Shown piece after piece: positions 9,050-19,550 of a DNA stretch of 64,000 nt. The stretch lies in NCBI GenBank assembly GCA_009937255.1, contig JAACCT010000015.1, positions 1 through 64,000 on the forward strand, written 5' to 3'. How positions within the stretch are numbered: position 1 is the first letter of the stretch; each line of letters starts with the position of its first letter. A model generated the notes under the pieces. It did not search any database. It had not been told where the DNA came from and was given only the letters and a program-made list of their open reading frames with translations. The DNA is from Dehalococcoidales bacterium (GTDB lineage Bacteria; Chloroflexota; Dehalococcoidia; Lucifugimonadales; Lucifugimonadaceae). The position numbers and the translations under genes were made by a program.

Positions 9050-10489
9050 TTGAAGAATGAACTTTTTTTAGCTTTGACTCAATTAGCAGCTGAAAGAAAT
9101 TTGCCTCAATCTATAGTTGTGGGTGCAGTGAAAGAGGCTTTAGCTTCTGCTTATAGAAAAGATCCAGCTTCAAAAGGGCAAGATATTCTTGTAGAAGTTG
9201 ATTCAGAAACAGGTGATGTAATTATAAAAACCATCTTAAATGTAAGAGAAAAAGATGAAATAGAAGATCCCTTATCTGAAATATCTGAAGAAGAGGCACA
9301 AAAGATCAATAAAGAACTAAGAGTTGGTGACTTTATTGAAACAGGAAATATGGAATATAATCCAGGAAGAATCGCAGCTCAAACAGCTAAACAAGTTGTT
9401 TTGCAGAAATTGAGAGAAGCTGAAAGAGATCTAGTATTTGGGAAATTTGCTGACAAAAAAGGACAAGTAATAGTCGGAACAATTCAAAGGGTAGACTCAA
9501 AAAATGTCTTTGTTGATATCGGAAGAACAAATGCTTTAATGCCGCCTTCTGAACAAACATTTTATGAAAGATATAGAGTAGGTCAAAAACTTAAATTTTT
9601 TGTAACTGAAGTTCAAAGAACAGCTAGAGGACCGGAAATTATTGTATCTAGAACTCATCCTGATTTATTAAGAAAACTTTTTGAAACAGAAGTTCCTGAA
9701 ATAACCACCGGAGTTGTAGAAATAAAAGCTTTATCTAGAGAAGCAGGTGCAAGATCAAAAGTTGCAGTAGCTTCTGAAGACCCTGAAGTAGACGCTGTGG
9801 GAGCATGTGTTGGATTACGAGGAATTAGAATTCAAAATGTAGTTAATGAACTTTTAGGAGAAAAGATTGATGTAGTTGATTGGGATGAAGATCCTAGAGT
9901 ATTAATTACAAATTCTCTTTCCCCAGCTAATGTTTCTAAGGTTACTACAAACGAAGATGATAGAACTGCATTAGTATTAGTACCCAAAAAACAACTTTCT
10001 TTGGCTATAGGAAAAGAAGGTCAAAATGCTAGACTCGCAGCTAAATTAACTTTATGGAAAATTGATGTTCAAGCTGAAGAAGAGGTAATAATCGAAACTA
10101 AAGAAAAAATTATAGAAAAAAGTGAAATAATTCCTGATGAAATTAAATTAGCAACTGTAGAAACTCAAAAAGAAAAAATTGTTCAAAAAGAAATTTTAGT
10201 TAAAGAAGATCTAATTGATGATTCTGCAGAGTTAATGGCATTAGAAAAAGAAATACAAGAACTTGAAGAAAAAGAGAAAAAAGAAAAAATCATCCAAAAG
10301 CAAAAAGAGGATATTTTAGATTTTTCTTCTGAAGATATTTGGAATTTAGGGGGTAAATCTAAATCTAAAGATTCTGATGATACTATAAGATTTGCAGAAG
10401 ATATAGAATCTTTAAATACCTTCAATTCTTCAGCTAACAAAAATGCTAAAAATGCAAAAAAAAAATCAGGGAAAAAAAGACAAAAATAA
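9050..10489 (+). CDS. nusA: Transcription termination/antitermination factor NusA
   Basis: ELFLALTQLAAERNLP, VDIGRTNALMPPSEQ, GACVGLRGIRIQNVVNELLGEKIDVVDWDED, LAIGKEGQNARLAAKLT. TTG at 9050 preceded by GGGAGG; the track start at 9008 lies inside the terminator hairpin. Confidence 0.93.
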   Translation: MKNELFLALTQLAAERNLPQSIVVGAVKEALASAYRKDPASKGQDILVEVDSETGDVIIKTILNVREKDEIEDPLSEISEEEAQKINKELRVGDFIETGNMEYNPGRIAAQTAKQVVLQKLREAERDLVFGKFADKKGQVIVGTIQRVDSKNVFVDIGRTNALMPPSEQTFYERYRVGQKLKFFVTEVQRTARGPEIIVSRTHPDLLRKLFETEVPEITTGVVEIKALSREAGARSKVAVASEDPEVDAVGACVGLRGIRIQNVVNELLGEKIDVVDWDEDPRVLITNSLSPANVSKVTTNEDDRTALVLVPKKQLSLAIGKEGQNARLAAKLTLWKIDVQAEEEVIIETKEKIIEKSEIIPDEIKLATVETQKEKIVQKEILVKEDLIDDSAELMALEKEIQELEEKEKKEKIIQKQKEDILDFSSEDIWNLGGKSKSKDSDDTIRFAEDIESLNTFNSSANKNAKNAKKKSGKKRQK

Positions 10490-10519
10490 TTATAAATATG
10501 TTACCTTTAAGGAAATAAA

Positions 10520-12307
10520 TTGACTACAGACCAACCAGAAAATTTAAATCAAGAACAAGAGTCAAAAGATCCAGTTTCTTTGCCTTTAATAATTTCTGTA
10601 GGAGATTTAGCAGAAACTTTAAATGAATCTCAAGTTGATGTAATTAAATCACTTATGAAATTAGGTGTAATGGCATCTGTAAACCAAGAAATTGATTTTG
10701 CTTTGTCTGCAAGAGTTGCTCAATCATTTGAGATACCAGTTTTAAAACCTAAGGAATCTATAGATAACACCTCAGCTTTAAATATTGGTTCTTCCATAGA
10801 CATCATAGAAAAAAATACTGGTGAGAATAGAGCACCTGTAATTACAGTTCTTGGTCATGTTGATCATGGTAAAACAACATTACTTGATGCAATTAGGCAA
10901 ACAAATGAAGTTGATAATGAGCACGGTGGTATTACACAGAAAATTGGTGCATATCAAGTGAAGTATAATAACTCTGAAATGACTTTTATTGATACCCCAG
11001 GTCATCAAGCTTTTTCATCAATGAGAGTATCGGGAACAAGTGTTACTGATATTGTTGTTTTAGTTGTAGCTGCTGATGATGGATTAATGCCACAAACAAT
11101 AGAATCAATTAATCATGCTAAAAATGCTAAAGTTCCTATGATTGTTGCTATAAATAAATGTGATCTTGAAGGATCTGATATTGATAGAATCAAAAGTCAA
11201 TTAACTGAGCATGAAATAATAGGTGAAGATTATGGTGGCGATGTTTTGGCTGTCCAAGTTTCTGCACTAAAAAGAGATGGTATGGATACTTTACTTGATT
11301 CTATTTCATTGTTATCTGAGATTAATGAATTTCAGTCAAACTCAAATATTCCAGGAAAAGGTGTTATTATTGAATCTTATAATGATCCTAAGAAAGGATC
11401 AATTTCTACAATACTAGTAAAGTCTGGATCTTTTAAAAGAGGAGATATTTTAGTATCAGGAAATAATTCAGGTAAAATTCGTCAAATGATAGATGGATAT
11501 GGTTCTGAAATAAATACTGCAAAGCCTTCTACTCCTATACAAGTAATGGGTATATCTGGAATCAATAATATTGGAGACGTAGTAGAAGTAGTCAAGGATG
11601 ACAAACAAGCAAGAAAAATAATTCAACAAAGAAGTAGAACTAAACAAACTAGCAATAATAAAATAACAACTCTATCACAAGTAGTTAAGAGAGCTAAAGC
11701 TTCTAAAGAAAATGAAATTAATATTGTCATTAAAACAGGTTCTAACGGTGCATTAACTGCAGTAGAACAAGTTGTAAATGATTTAACAAGTGAAGAAATT
11801 CAAGTTAAAATAATTTCTGGATCGGTAGGAGCTGTTACTGAATCAGATGTAATGCTTGCCTCAAGTGCAGAAGATTGTATTATAGTTGCATTTCAAACTA
11901 TTGTTGAAAATGGTGCTAAGAGTCAATCTGAAATGAATAATATTCCAATCAGAACATTTGACATAATTTATACCTTAGTGGATGAAATTAAGGAAATAAT
12001 TGAAGGTTTAAAAGGTCAAGAAAAATCAGAAGTAAATATTGGGTCAGCTAGAGTATTAGAAGTATTTCCTAGAGGTAAAGTTCAGAATATTGCAGGTATC
12101 AGGGTTACTGATGGGAATATACTAAGAAATGCAAGAATAAGAGTAGTAAGAAACAACGAAACTATTTTTGATGGTGGAGTTGAATCAATGAGACACTTAA
12201 AACAAAATGTTACTGAACTTAAAAATAATATAGAGGGTGGAATAGTCTTAAATGGTTTTCATGATATAGAGATAGATGATACTATAGAATCCTATGAACT
12301 AAAGTGA
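10520..12307 (+). CDS. infB: Translation initiation factor IF-2 (short form)
   Basis: APVITVLGHVDHGKTTLLDAIR, FIDTPGHQAFSSMR, AINKCD; TTG start with upstream AAGGA. Confidence 0.95.
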   Translation: MTTDQPENLNQEQESKDPVSLPLIISVGDLAETLNESQVDVIKSLMKLGVMASVNQEIDFALSARVAQSFEIPVLKPKESIDNTSALNIGSSIDIIEKNTGENRAPVITVLGHVDHGKTTLLDAIRQTNEVDNEHGGITQKIGAYQVKYNNSEMTFIDTPGHQAFSSMRVSGTSVTDIVVLVVAADDGLMPQTIESINHAKNAKVPMIVAINKCDLEGSDIDRIKSQLTEHEIIGEDYGGDVLAVQVSALKRDGMDTLLDSISLLSEINEFQSNSNIPGKGVIIESYNDPKKGSISTILVKSGSFKRGDILVSGNNSGKIRQMIDGYGSEINTAKPSTPIQVMGISGINNIGDVVEVVKDDKQARKIIQQRSRTKQTSNNKITTLSQVVKRAKASKENEINIVIKTGSNGALTAVEQVVNDLTSEEIQVKIISGSVGAVTESDVMLASSAEDCIIVAFQTIVENGAKSQSEMNNIPIRTFDIIYTLVDEIKEIIEGLKGQEKSEVNIGSARVLEVFPRGKVQNIAGIRVTDGNILRNARIRVVRNNETIFDGGVESMRHLKQNVTELKNNIEGGIVLNGFHDIEIDDTIESYELK

Positions 12308-12314
12308 TTATATT

Positions 12315-12674
12315 TTGGATTTCAGAAAAGAAAAATTTGATAATTCTATAAAAAAAATTCTTGGTGAATTTATTTCAAATGATGAAGATTTTACTAATAA
12401 ATCTATAATTATTACTATCCTAACTGTTGATACAAGTAGAGATTTTTCCCGTTGTAAAATTGGTGTAAGTATTTTTAATGGTTATTCTAAAAATAATGAA
12501 TTTATACTTGAAGAACTTAATAAAAAAAGATTTTTATTTCAAAAAATAATTTCAAAAAAAATCAGAACAGCTAGGATTCCAAAATTAAGTTTTTTTGAAG
12601 ATAAATCTTTAGAATTTCATAGACAAATCGATGATTTGATAGATAAAGTATCATCTGATGGTAAAGAAATTTAA
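12315..12674 (+). CDS. rbfA: Ribosome-binding factor A
   Basis: Position between infB and truB; length 119 aa; TVDTSRDFSRCKIGVSIF, IRTARIPKLSFFEDKSLEFHRQIDDLI. Confidence 0.88.
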   Translation: MDFRKEKFDNSIKKILGEFISNDEDFTNKSIIITILTVDTSRDFSRCKIGVSIFNGYSKNNEFILEELNKKRFLFQKIISKKIRTARIPKLSFFEDKSLEFHRQIDDLIDKVSSDGKEI

Positions 12675-12677
12675 TAT

Positions 12678-13565
12678 ATGATTTTCAATAAAAATGGATT
12701 ATTTATTGTTAATAAACCTATTAATTGGACTTCAAATGATGTTATAAGAAAACTAAAATCACTTCACAAATTTAATAAAATTGGGCATGCAGGAACTCTT
12801 GATCCTTTAGCAACAGGAATTTTACCTATTTTAATTAATAAAGCTACTAAATATTTTGATTATTTTTTGAAATTAAATAAAACTTATTTAGCTGAAATAA
12901 CATTTGGATACTCTACTAATACATTTGATCTTGAAGGAGATATTATTGAGAAAACTGATGTTTTACCTAAAAATCTCTTAGATATACAAAAAAAAATCAA
13001 TCTTTTTGAGGGATTAATTGAACAAAAACCACCTATTTATAGCGCTTTAAAAAAAAATGGAAAAAAACTTTATGAATATGCAAGAAATAATGAAAAAGTA
13101 ATAATAGATTCTAGGAAAGTTTTTGTTGAAAATATTGAAATTATTAAATGGGAAAACTATAAGTTATTAGTAAAGATTGATTGCTCTAGTGGCTTTTATG
13201 TAAGAAGTTTTGCAAATGATTTAGCAAAATCATTAAATTCCCTAGGTGTTTTGTCGAAACTTTCAAGAATTAAGTATGGTCCATATAGTTTAGAAGATTC
13301 TAATTTTGATATAAATGAAATTGAAAATTTAGAAAATTTTTTATTACCAATAGATTCTATTTTGAAAAATAATAAATCATATATTTTTGATAAAGATTTA
13401 GAAGAAAGATTTTTTAATGGAGAAGTTTTTTCTGATAAAAATATATCAGTAGATATATTGAAAAATACAGAATTGAAGATATATAATATCAAAGAAGAAT
13501 TTATAGGACTTTTGATTTATGATCCTATAAAAAGCTTCTGGAAACCAAAAAATATTATTAAGTGA
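12678..13565 (+). CDS. truB: tRNA pseudouridine(55) synthase
   Basis: GLFIVNKPINWTSNDV, KIGHAGTLDPLATGILPI, QKPPIYSALKKNGKKLYEYAR, SSGFYVRSFANDLAKSL. Confidence 0.95.
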   Translation: MIFNKNGLFIVNKPINWTSNDVIRKLKSLHKFNKIGHAGTLDPLATGILPILINKATKYFDYFLKLNKTYLAEITFGYSTNTFDLEGDIIEKTDVLPKNLLDIQKKINLFEGLIEQKPPIYSALKKNGKKLYEYARNNEKVIIDSRKVFVENIEIIKWENYKLLVKIDCSSGFYVRSFANDLAKSLNSLGVLSKLSRIKYGPYSLEDSNFDINEIENLENFLLPIDSILKNNKSYIFDKDLEERFFNGEVFSDKNISVDILKNTELKIYNIKEEFIGLLIYDPIKSFWKPKNIIK

Positions 13566-13614
13566 ATTTATATTATCATAGCTATTATTAATTACTTCAG
13601 AATAGAGAAAAAAA

Positions 13615-14781
13615 ATGCTGATAGAAAATATTAGAAAATTTTTTCATTTAAAATCTGCTCCAGGAATTTTATTACTATTAGCTGCAATTACTGCAATACT
13701 TGTTGAAAACTCTTTTTTAAGTAATTCTTACTCTAAACTTTTATATAGTTCTATGAGTATAAATATTTCTAATTTTTCTATAGATAAAGATTTACATCAC
13801 TGGATTAACGATGGCCTCATGGCTATATTTTTTCTCTTGGTTGGATTAGAAATTAAAAGAGAATTAGTTCAAGGCCATCTTTCTACAAGAAAACAATTTA
13901 GTTTACCTGCTGTTGCAGCTATAGGTGGAATAACTATACCTGCAATTATTTATATCAGTTTAAATTTTAATAATGCAGTAACCATTAATGGATGGGCTAT
14001 ACCTACAGCTACAGATATAGCATTTGCTTTAGGAGTTATTACACTATTGGGGAATAGAGTGCCAATTTCTTTAAAAGTCACCTTAGTAGCGATTGCGATA
14101 ATTGATGATCTAATGGCTATAGTAATTATTGCGTCATTCTACACATCTGACTTATCAATTAATTACTTGTTATTAGCAGCTATAACTACTTCTATTTTAT
14201 TTGTTTTAAACAATAGGAAAATCAAGAAATTATCCCCCTATGTTATTGTAGGAATTTTACTTTGGGTATTTGTGCTAAAATCGGGAATACATGCTAGTTT
14301 AGCTGGAGTCTTATTAGCTCTGTTTATACCCATAAAATCTAAAGGTAACTCAACTTACTCACCCTTAAATAAACTAGAACATTCAATAGAGCCTTGGGTA
14401 AATTTTATTATTTTACCAATTTTCGCTTTTGCCAATGCAGGTGTTTCTTTTGCAGGAATGAAATTGAACCTCCTTTGGGATCCAGTCACCTTAGGTATTA
14501 TTTTAGGATTGTTTTTCGGTAAACAAATTGGTGTAATGTTATTTACCTATTTGGGGAGTATTTTAAAAATTTGTCAATTACCACCTGACCTATCCTGGAC
14601 ACAATATTATGGACTTTCATTACTTACAGGGATTGGATTTACAATGAGCTTATTTATCGGGAGCCTAGCCTTCATAGATCCTGAATATCAAACATCTGTA
14701 AGGCTTGGAGTTTTAATTGCTTCTTTACTTGCAGGTATCTTAGGCTATTTAACATTAAGACTCACAACTAAATCTTCATAA
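13615..14781 (+). CDS. nhaA: Na+/H+ antiporter NhaA
   Basis: HHWINDGLMAIFFLLVGLEIKRELVQGHLS, WAIPTATDIAFALGVITLLG, IAIIDDLMAIVIIASFYT, TGIGFTMSLFIGSLAF. Confidence 0.96.
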   Translation: MLIENIRKFFHLKSAPGILLLLAAITAILVENSFLSNSYSKLLYSSMSINISNFSIDKDLHHWINDGLMAIFFLLVGLEIKRELVQGHLSTRKQFSLPAVAAIGGITIPAIIYISLNFNNAVTINGWAIPTATDIAFALGVITLLGNRVPISLKVTLVAIAIIDDLMAIVIIASFYTSDLSINYLLLAAITTSILFVLNNRKIKKLSPYVIVGILLWVFVLKSGIHASLAGVLLALFIPIKSKGNSTYSPLNKLEHSIEPWVNFIILPIFAFANAGVSFAGMKLNLLWDPVTLGIILGLFFGKQIGVMLFTYLGSILKICQLPPDLSWTQYYGLSLLTGIGFTMSLFIGSLAFIDPEYQTSVRLGVLIASLLAGILGYLTLRLTTKSS

Positions 14782-14818
14782 AAATAAATTTTATTTTATA
14801 TTTATTATAAAAAAAACT

Positions 14819-15676
14819 TTAGATTTTAATTTTTAGACCATCGTAAGCAAGTTGCATATTAATATTTGTTTTTTTAGAAATCTCTGCCAAATATTTATTT
14901 GTTTCATTATGTTCTATATCATGACATATATCTGTAAAATAAGCATGATTAGGATTTAATTCTATTATTGTTTCAATTGCTTCTTCTAATGTAAAGTGAG
15001 ACTTATGTTTGCCATTTCTACGTAAAGCATCAAGAACAATTATTTTGCTGCCTTTCATTTTATTCATAGTCTTTTGAGAAATAAATGAACAGTCACTTAT
15101 ATATGAAAAATCATCGATTCTATATCCGTTAGCAAAAAAATTATTTCCATGGTTAACTTCAAGATGAATAAACTTTTCATTTTCTATTACTGTATGATCA
15201 TTATCTATAATATTAAAACTTAATTTTGCAACAGTTCCTCCAGAAGATATCATACTAGTATCCACAAGATAGTAGAAAGTTTTTTTCACAACATCAAAAT
15301 CTTCTTTTCTCAAATAAATAGGTATACTACTTTGTGTATTATTGGTCCAATCTCTTAAATCGTCAAATCCTCCTGCAGCATCTTGATGTGCATGTGTTAA
15401 TAAAACTCCATCGATTTTTTTTATTTCATATTTTGGGAACCACTTGATAGCAGATTGATAAAAAAACTTTCCAGCATCTATAAGTATATTTTTACTATAT
15501 TCTTCACCAGAAATTTTAATCATTAAGCTTGTATTATGTCTTCTGTTTTTTGAATTTTTTATCATCGCATCTTTGCAAACCTTACAGTTTTTATCATTTG
15601 TTAAACAGCTTACTCTAGGAACACCTTCGGACGTGCCAGTTCCTAAAAAAATTACCTCTTTATTTAATTTAGTCAT
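14819..15676 (-). CDS. MBL-fold metallo-hydrolase (PhnP-like)
   Basis: FLGTGTSEGVPRVSC, LLTHAHQDAAGGFDDLR; ATG at 15676 overlaps the upstream gene's stop (translational coupling); track start 15706 less likely. Confidence 0.8.
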   Translation of the reverse strand: MTKLNKEVIFLGTGTSEGVPRVSCLTNDKNCKVCKDAMIKNSKNRRHNTSLMIKISGEEYSKNILIDAGKFFYQSAIKWFPKYEIKKIDGVLLTHAHQDAAGGFDDLRDWTNNTQSSIPIYLRKEDFDVVKKTFYYLVDTSMISSGGTVAKLSFNIIDNDHTVIENEKFIHLEVNHGNNFFANGYRIDDFSYISDCSFISQKTMNKMKGSKIIVLDALRRNGKHKSHFTLEEAIETIIELNPNHAYFTDICHDIEHNETNKYLAEISKKTNINMQLAYDGLKIKI

Positions 15677-16742
15677 TAAATATTCCTTTAATTGGATTAG
15701 CTCCAAATCCTAGATATTCATTTGTATATAAAATACCTTTATCTAATTTATTAATTGTTTTATTTTCCCATTTTGACATACTTATTTTTTTATCTTTTGG
15801 ATTATGAATTTCTGCTAAATTATTTATTAAACCAGATTGAATTAAGGGTAATCCCCAAGGCTCTCCACCTCTATGTAAAATTATAGGATATTCTTTATCA
15901 GAAATATCAATTATTTTTAATAGAGAACTTATTCCTCCGCACCAAGTTATATCTGGTTGCCAAAAATCATAAGTATTATTTTTTTTCATAATTGAAAAAT
16001 TATTATGATTTAAATCATGTTCTCCACCCGCTAAAAATGCTCCATCTAATTTTCCTAAAATTGATTCAGAATTTAAAAGTGTTTCGGGTGAAGAAATATC
16101 TTCAATCCAGTATATTTTCAAGTCTGATAAGAATCTAGACATTTTTTTTGTATATTCAATATCCCATGACATATAGCAATCTATCATAATTTTTTTTGAA
16201 TTATTATATTTTTTCTTAATATTATAAATAGAGTCATATAATTCTTTTTTTTCATTCTCAAAATCTCCGTTAGATTTTACAGAAAGCTTAAAGTTTTCTA
16301 TTCCTAATTGGTTATAAATATTAATATTATTACCAGTTGCATATGTATTAATACTTTCATTATGAAGAGTTTTATTTTTTTCTAGTAAATTTTTTATTGG
16401 TATTTCATAATATTTACTAAAAGTATCCCATAAAGCTAAGTCAATAGAAGATATAGCCATTGAACCAACTCCACCTCTACCATATGGAATGGTTTCTTTG
16501 TATAAGTTATCGTATATAGATTTTATATCATTGATATTTTCAACTTCTTTTCCTACCACTAGCCCAGCTAAATGACCTCTAATTATTTCTATAGAAGCTT
16601 TTCCTCCCCCTCCGGTACCAAAACCATAAATTTTATTATTATTTGTATATATTTTTGTAATAATTTGCCATAAATTTGGTCGCCAGTCTTTTAAAGTTTC
16701 TTCATAACTTGGATATACTGCTTCAATTTTAGTTATTTTCAT
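15669..16742 (-). CDS. Mandelate racemase / muconate lactonizing enzyme (enolase superfamily) protein
   Basis: MKITKIEAVYPSYE, GRGGVGSMAISSIDLALWD, IDCYMSWDIEYT, WIEDISSPE, WQPDITWCGGISSLLKI. Confidence 0.85.
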   Translation of the reverse strand: MKITKIEAVYPSYEETLKDWRPNLWQIITKIYTNNNKIYGFGTGGGGKASIEIIRGHLAGLVVGKEVENINDIKSIYDNLYKETIPYGRGGVGSMAISSIDLALWDTFSKYYEIPIKNLLEKNKTLHNESINTYATGNNINIYNQLGIENFKLSVKSNGDFENEKKELYDSIYNIKKKYNNSKKIMIDCYMSWDIEYTKKMSRFLSDLKIYWIEDISSPETLLNSESILGKLDGAFLAGGEHDLNHNNFSIMKKNNTYDFWQPDITWCGGISSLLKIIDISDKEYPIILHRGGEPWGLPLIQSGLINNLAEIHNPKDKKISMSKWENKTINKLDKGILYTNEYLGFGANPIKGIFND

Positions 16743-16781
16743 GGGTATAACTTTCTATTTTACATATAAAATGAATACTTA

Positions 16782-16856
16782 CGGGGTGTGGCGCAGCGGT
16801 AGCGCACTCGCTTTGGGAGCGAGGGGTCACAGGTTCAAATCCTGTCACCCCGACCA
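16782..16856 (+). tRNA. tRNA-Pro (anticodon TGG), CCA encoded
   Basis: CGGGGTG...CACCCCG acceptor stem, anticodon arm CTCGC-TTTGGGA-GCGAG, T-arm TCACAGGTTCAAATCCTGT, ACCA. Confidence 0.96.
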
Positions 16857-16934
16857 TCATACTTGTTATTTATGTTGTCTATCTATTAAACTATAGCAAT
16901 ATATTTTTTTTTTATAAATAACACATGGAGAAAA

Positions 16935-17978
16935 ATGAACTGGCTAGTAGGAACATACTCAAAAAGAAGTAGCGAAGGAATATACCTTATAAATTTAAAT
17001 GAAGATTCAGGAGAAATGAATCAAATTGAATCTTTTGAAAATATAAGTCCTAAAAATCCTTCTTTTTTAGTTATTGGAAATAATAATAAAGTTTTTTTAG
17101 TTGGAGAGTCTTCTAAACTCGAACCTGGAATAGTATGTTCTTATAAAATTATTGGACAAAGTTTAGTTAAAATTGATGAAATTTCAACTAATGGTTCAGG
17201 TCCTTGCCATCTTTCTATAAATAAGAAGAATAATTTTTTAGTCGTAGTTAATTATAACTCTGGTGATTTTTCAACTTATAAAATCTCTTCAGACTCAAAA
17301 TTTGAATTTATTGAAAAAATTTCTCATGAAGGATCTAGTATTAATCAAAATAGACAACAAGAGCCTCATGCTCATTCAATAACTTTCTTAAACAATGAAA
17401 CTTTTTATATATGTGATCTAGGAGTGGATAAAATTTTTAAGTATCAAATTGATCCAGTATCTTTAAAAATAATTGATTCTTCTTTTATAAAATCTCCTGA
17501 AGGTTCTGGTCCAAGGCATTTTGTAATTAATTCTGATAAAAATAGAGCTTATTCAATAAATGAATTAGATTCAACAATTAGTTTATTTGATATAGATGCA
17601 AATAAAAGTCTAAATTTATTACAATCATTTTCTACAATTCCAGAAAATTATATTTTAGATACAACAACTGCAGATATACATTTTTCTAAAAATGAAAAAT
17701 ATATTTATGGATCTAATAGAGGACATGATTCTATAGCTAAATTTTTTATAGAGGAAACCGGGACCCTGATTTTTGAAAAAAGTTTTTCAACTTTAGGTAA
17801 AACACCAAGAAATTTTTCTATTTCTAATTCTGGAGATTTTTGTTTAATTGCAAATGAAAATACCGATGATATTTATAGTTTTAAAATTGATTTAAATGGA
17901 GATTTTATTCCAACAGGATATAAACTTTCAATTCCTTCTCCAGTATGTTTATCCGAGATTTTCAAACGAGGGTCTTAA
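16935..17978 (+). CDS. 6-phosphogluconolactonase-type seven-bladed beta-propeller (lactonase family)
   Basis: WLVGTYSKRSSEGIY, GPCHLSINKKNNFLVVVNYNSG, EPHAHSITF, GPRHFVINSDKNRAY, TLGKTPRNFSISNSGDFCLIANENTD. Confidence 0.88.
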   Translation: MNWLVGTYSKRSSEGIYLINLNEDSGEMNQIESFENISPKNPSFLVIGNNNKVFLVGESSKLEPGIVCSYKIIGQSLVKIDEISTNGSGPCHLSINKKNNFLVVVNYNSGDFSTYKISSDSKFEFIEKISHEGSSINQNRQQEPHAHSITFLNNETFYICDLGVDKIFKYQIDPVSLKIIDSSFIKSPEGSGPRHFVINSDKNRAYSINELDSTISLFDIDANKSLNLLQSFSTIPENYILDTTTADIHFSKNEKYIYGSNRGHDSIAKFFIEETGTLIFEKSFSTLGKTPRNFSISNSGDFCLIANENTDDIYSFKIDLNGDFIPTGYKLSIPSPVCLSEIFKRGS

Positions 17979-19241
17979 TACTTTCTTAGTAGTTTCTAAC
18001 GTTAGAATTACAAAAGCTCCTAATATTGAAAAAAATGCTGAAATCCAAATTGCATATTCATATCCTCCTGTCACATCAAAAACTAACCCAGGTATAAATC
18101 CTCCTAGAGCCATTCCCAAACTTGCAGCTAAAATTTGCCAACCATAAGTTGTATCCATGGGGAAAAACCCATAATATTTTCTATTCATTATTGGAAATAA
18201 AGTACCTTCACCTCCATATGGAATTGCCCAGAGTATTCCTACTAAATAAAACATCCATTTATCTTCAGTAAACACCCAAGGTATAACAAATAGTCCTTGC
18301 CCTAAAAAAGAAAGAAACATAATTATTTTAGGATTAATGCTGTCACCTAAAATAGGGGTTAGAAATCTAGTTGAGATTGATACAACCATTATAATAGTTA
18401 AGCACATTACAGAATCTGTATAACTAATACCTTTACTAATCATTAATGGAACTAATCCAATTAAAATAACTGCATGACCTACACAACCTAAAAAATGTAC
18501 ATTCATTAAGCTCCAAAATGCATTTGTATTATAAACAATTTTTTGTAAATTCATAGAATAAATATTTTCACCTTGAATATTTGTATTTTTGTCTGAATTA
18601 ATAGTAGTAGCACCATAAGGTAGTAAATTCATTTCTTGTGGTGTATTTCTAAAAAACTGTAGAGAAATCACCATAATAATAGTTCCTACAATTCCACTTA
18701 TAATAAAGGTTTGTTGCCACCCTAAAGAATCTAGCATTATTCCCATTAATTGAATAACAATTGCAGGACCGAGACTCCACATACCAATTATTAGACCAGT
18801 CGCTAGTCCGAGCCTTTTCTTAAACCAGATGGCCACAGCTGGTATAACAGGAACTAGAAATAAAGATTGAGCAAAACCAAAAATGACTCCATATGAAATA
18901 TAAAATTCAAAGATTGTGGTTGCCAAGGCTGTCCACATCATACCTATTAAAAAAAGAAGTAATCCTATATACATTGTTTTTCTTGCACCTATTTTCATAG
19001 AACAATAACCTGCAATAGGTGACGAAAATGCAGTTACTATTGACATGATTGCATAGGCTATTCCGATTGATTTAGGATCCCAAGAAAATTCCTCAACAAG
19101 TGGATCAATTATAATACCAAATGCCATTCTTATTGCCGAACCTATCATTTGAGCGACAGCTCCTACTGCTACAATTACCCATCCATAATGTTTGAAATCA
19201 ATATCTGAAATACTTTGTCTGATTTTTAGTGCAAAGGACAT
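17949..19241 (-). CDS. MFS transporter (OFA/MCT-like)
   Basis: KHYGWVIVAVGAVAQM start, about 12 TM segments, internal MFS motifs. Confidence 0.85.
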   Translation of the reverse strand: MSFALKIRQSISDIDFKHYGWVIVAVGAVAQMIGSAIRMAFGIIIDPLVEEFSWDPKSIGIAYAIMSIVTAFSSPIAGYCSMKIGARKTMYIGLLLFLIGMMWTALATTIFEFYISYGVIFGFAQSLFLVPVIPAVAIWFKKRLGLATGLIIGMWSLGPAIVIQLMGIMLDSLGWQQTFIISGIVGTIIMVISLQFFRNTPQEMNLLPYGATTINSDKNTNIQGENIYSMNLQKIVYNTNAFWSLMNVHFLGCVGHAVILIGLVPLMISKGISYTDSVMCLTIIMVVSISTRFLTPILGDSINPKIIMFLSFLGQGLFVIPWVFTEDKWMFYLVGILWAIPYGGEGTLFPIMNRKYYGFFPMDTTYGWQILAASLGMALGGFIPGLVFDVTGGYEYAIWISAFFSILGAFVILTLETTKKVLRPSFENLG

Positions 19242-19405
19242 ATAAATATACTACTTTCTTGAAACCATGAAGTTTTATAGTTAGAATTTTCATCTATTTT
19301 ATTTTGTGAATCCCAAGCAAAAAAGTAAATCAAAACGACAAATGAAGATACTATTGTAAATAAGAAAAGAGAAATTCCTTTTACTGGTATTGTATTTTCT
19401 ATCAT
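19226..19405 (-). CDS. Putative small single-TM protein (59 aa)
   Basis: Manual translation: MIENTIPVKGISLFLFTIVSSFVVLIYFFAWDSQNKIDENSNYKTSWFQESSIFICPLH*; overlaps the start of the downstream MFS gene. Confidence 0.5.
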   Translation of the reverse strand: MIENTIPVKGISLFLFTIVSSFVVLIYFFAWDSQNKIDENSNYKTSWFQESSIFICPLH

Positions 19406-19550
19406 AAGACGTTCTTACTTGTTTTGATAAACTTTTAATAATTATTAACAAGTCTATTATCTTATTAATTTAATAAACTTGTAGTAAAAATAACATGCGA
19501 AAAAAACTTATAATTATTATTATTCAAGAAAATTAAATAATAATAATTAT

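Noticed and set aside
17896-18147. ORF 83 aa bridging lactonase and MFS ends
   Set aside because: Overlaps both convergent genes and has no recognisable content.
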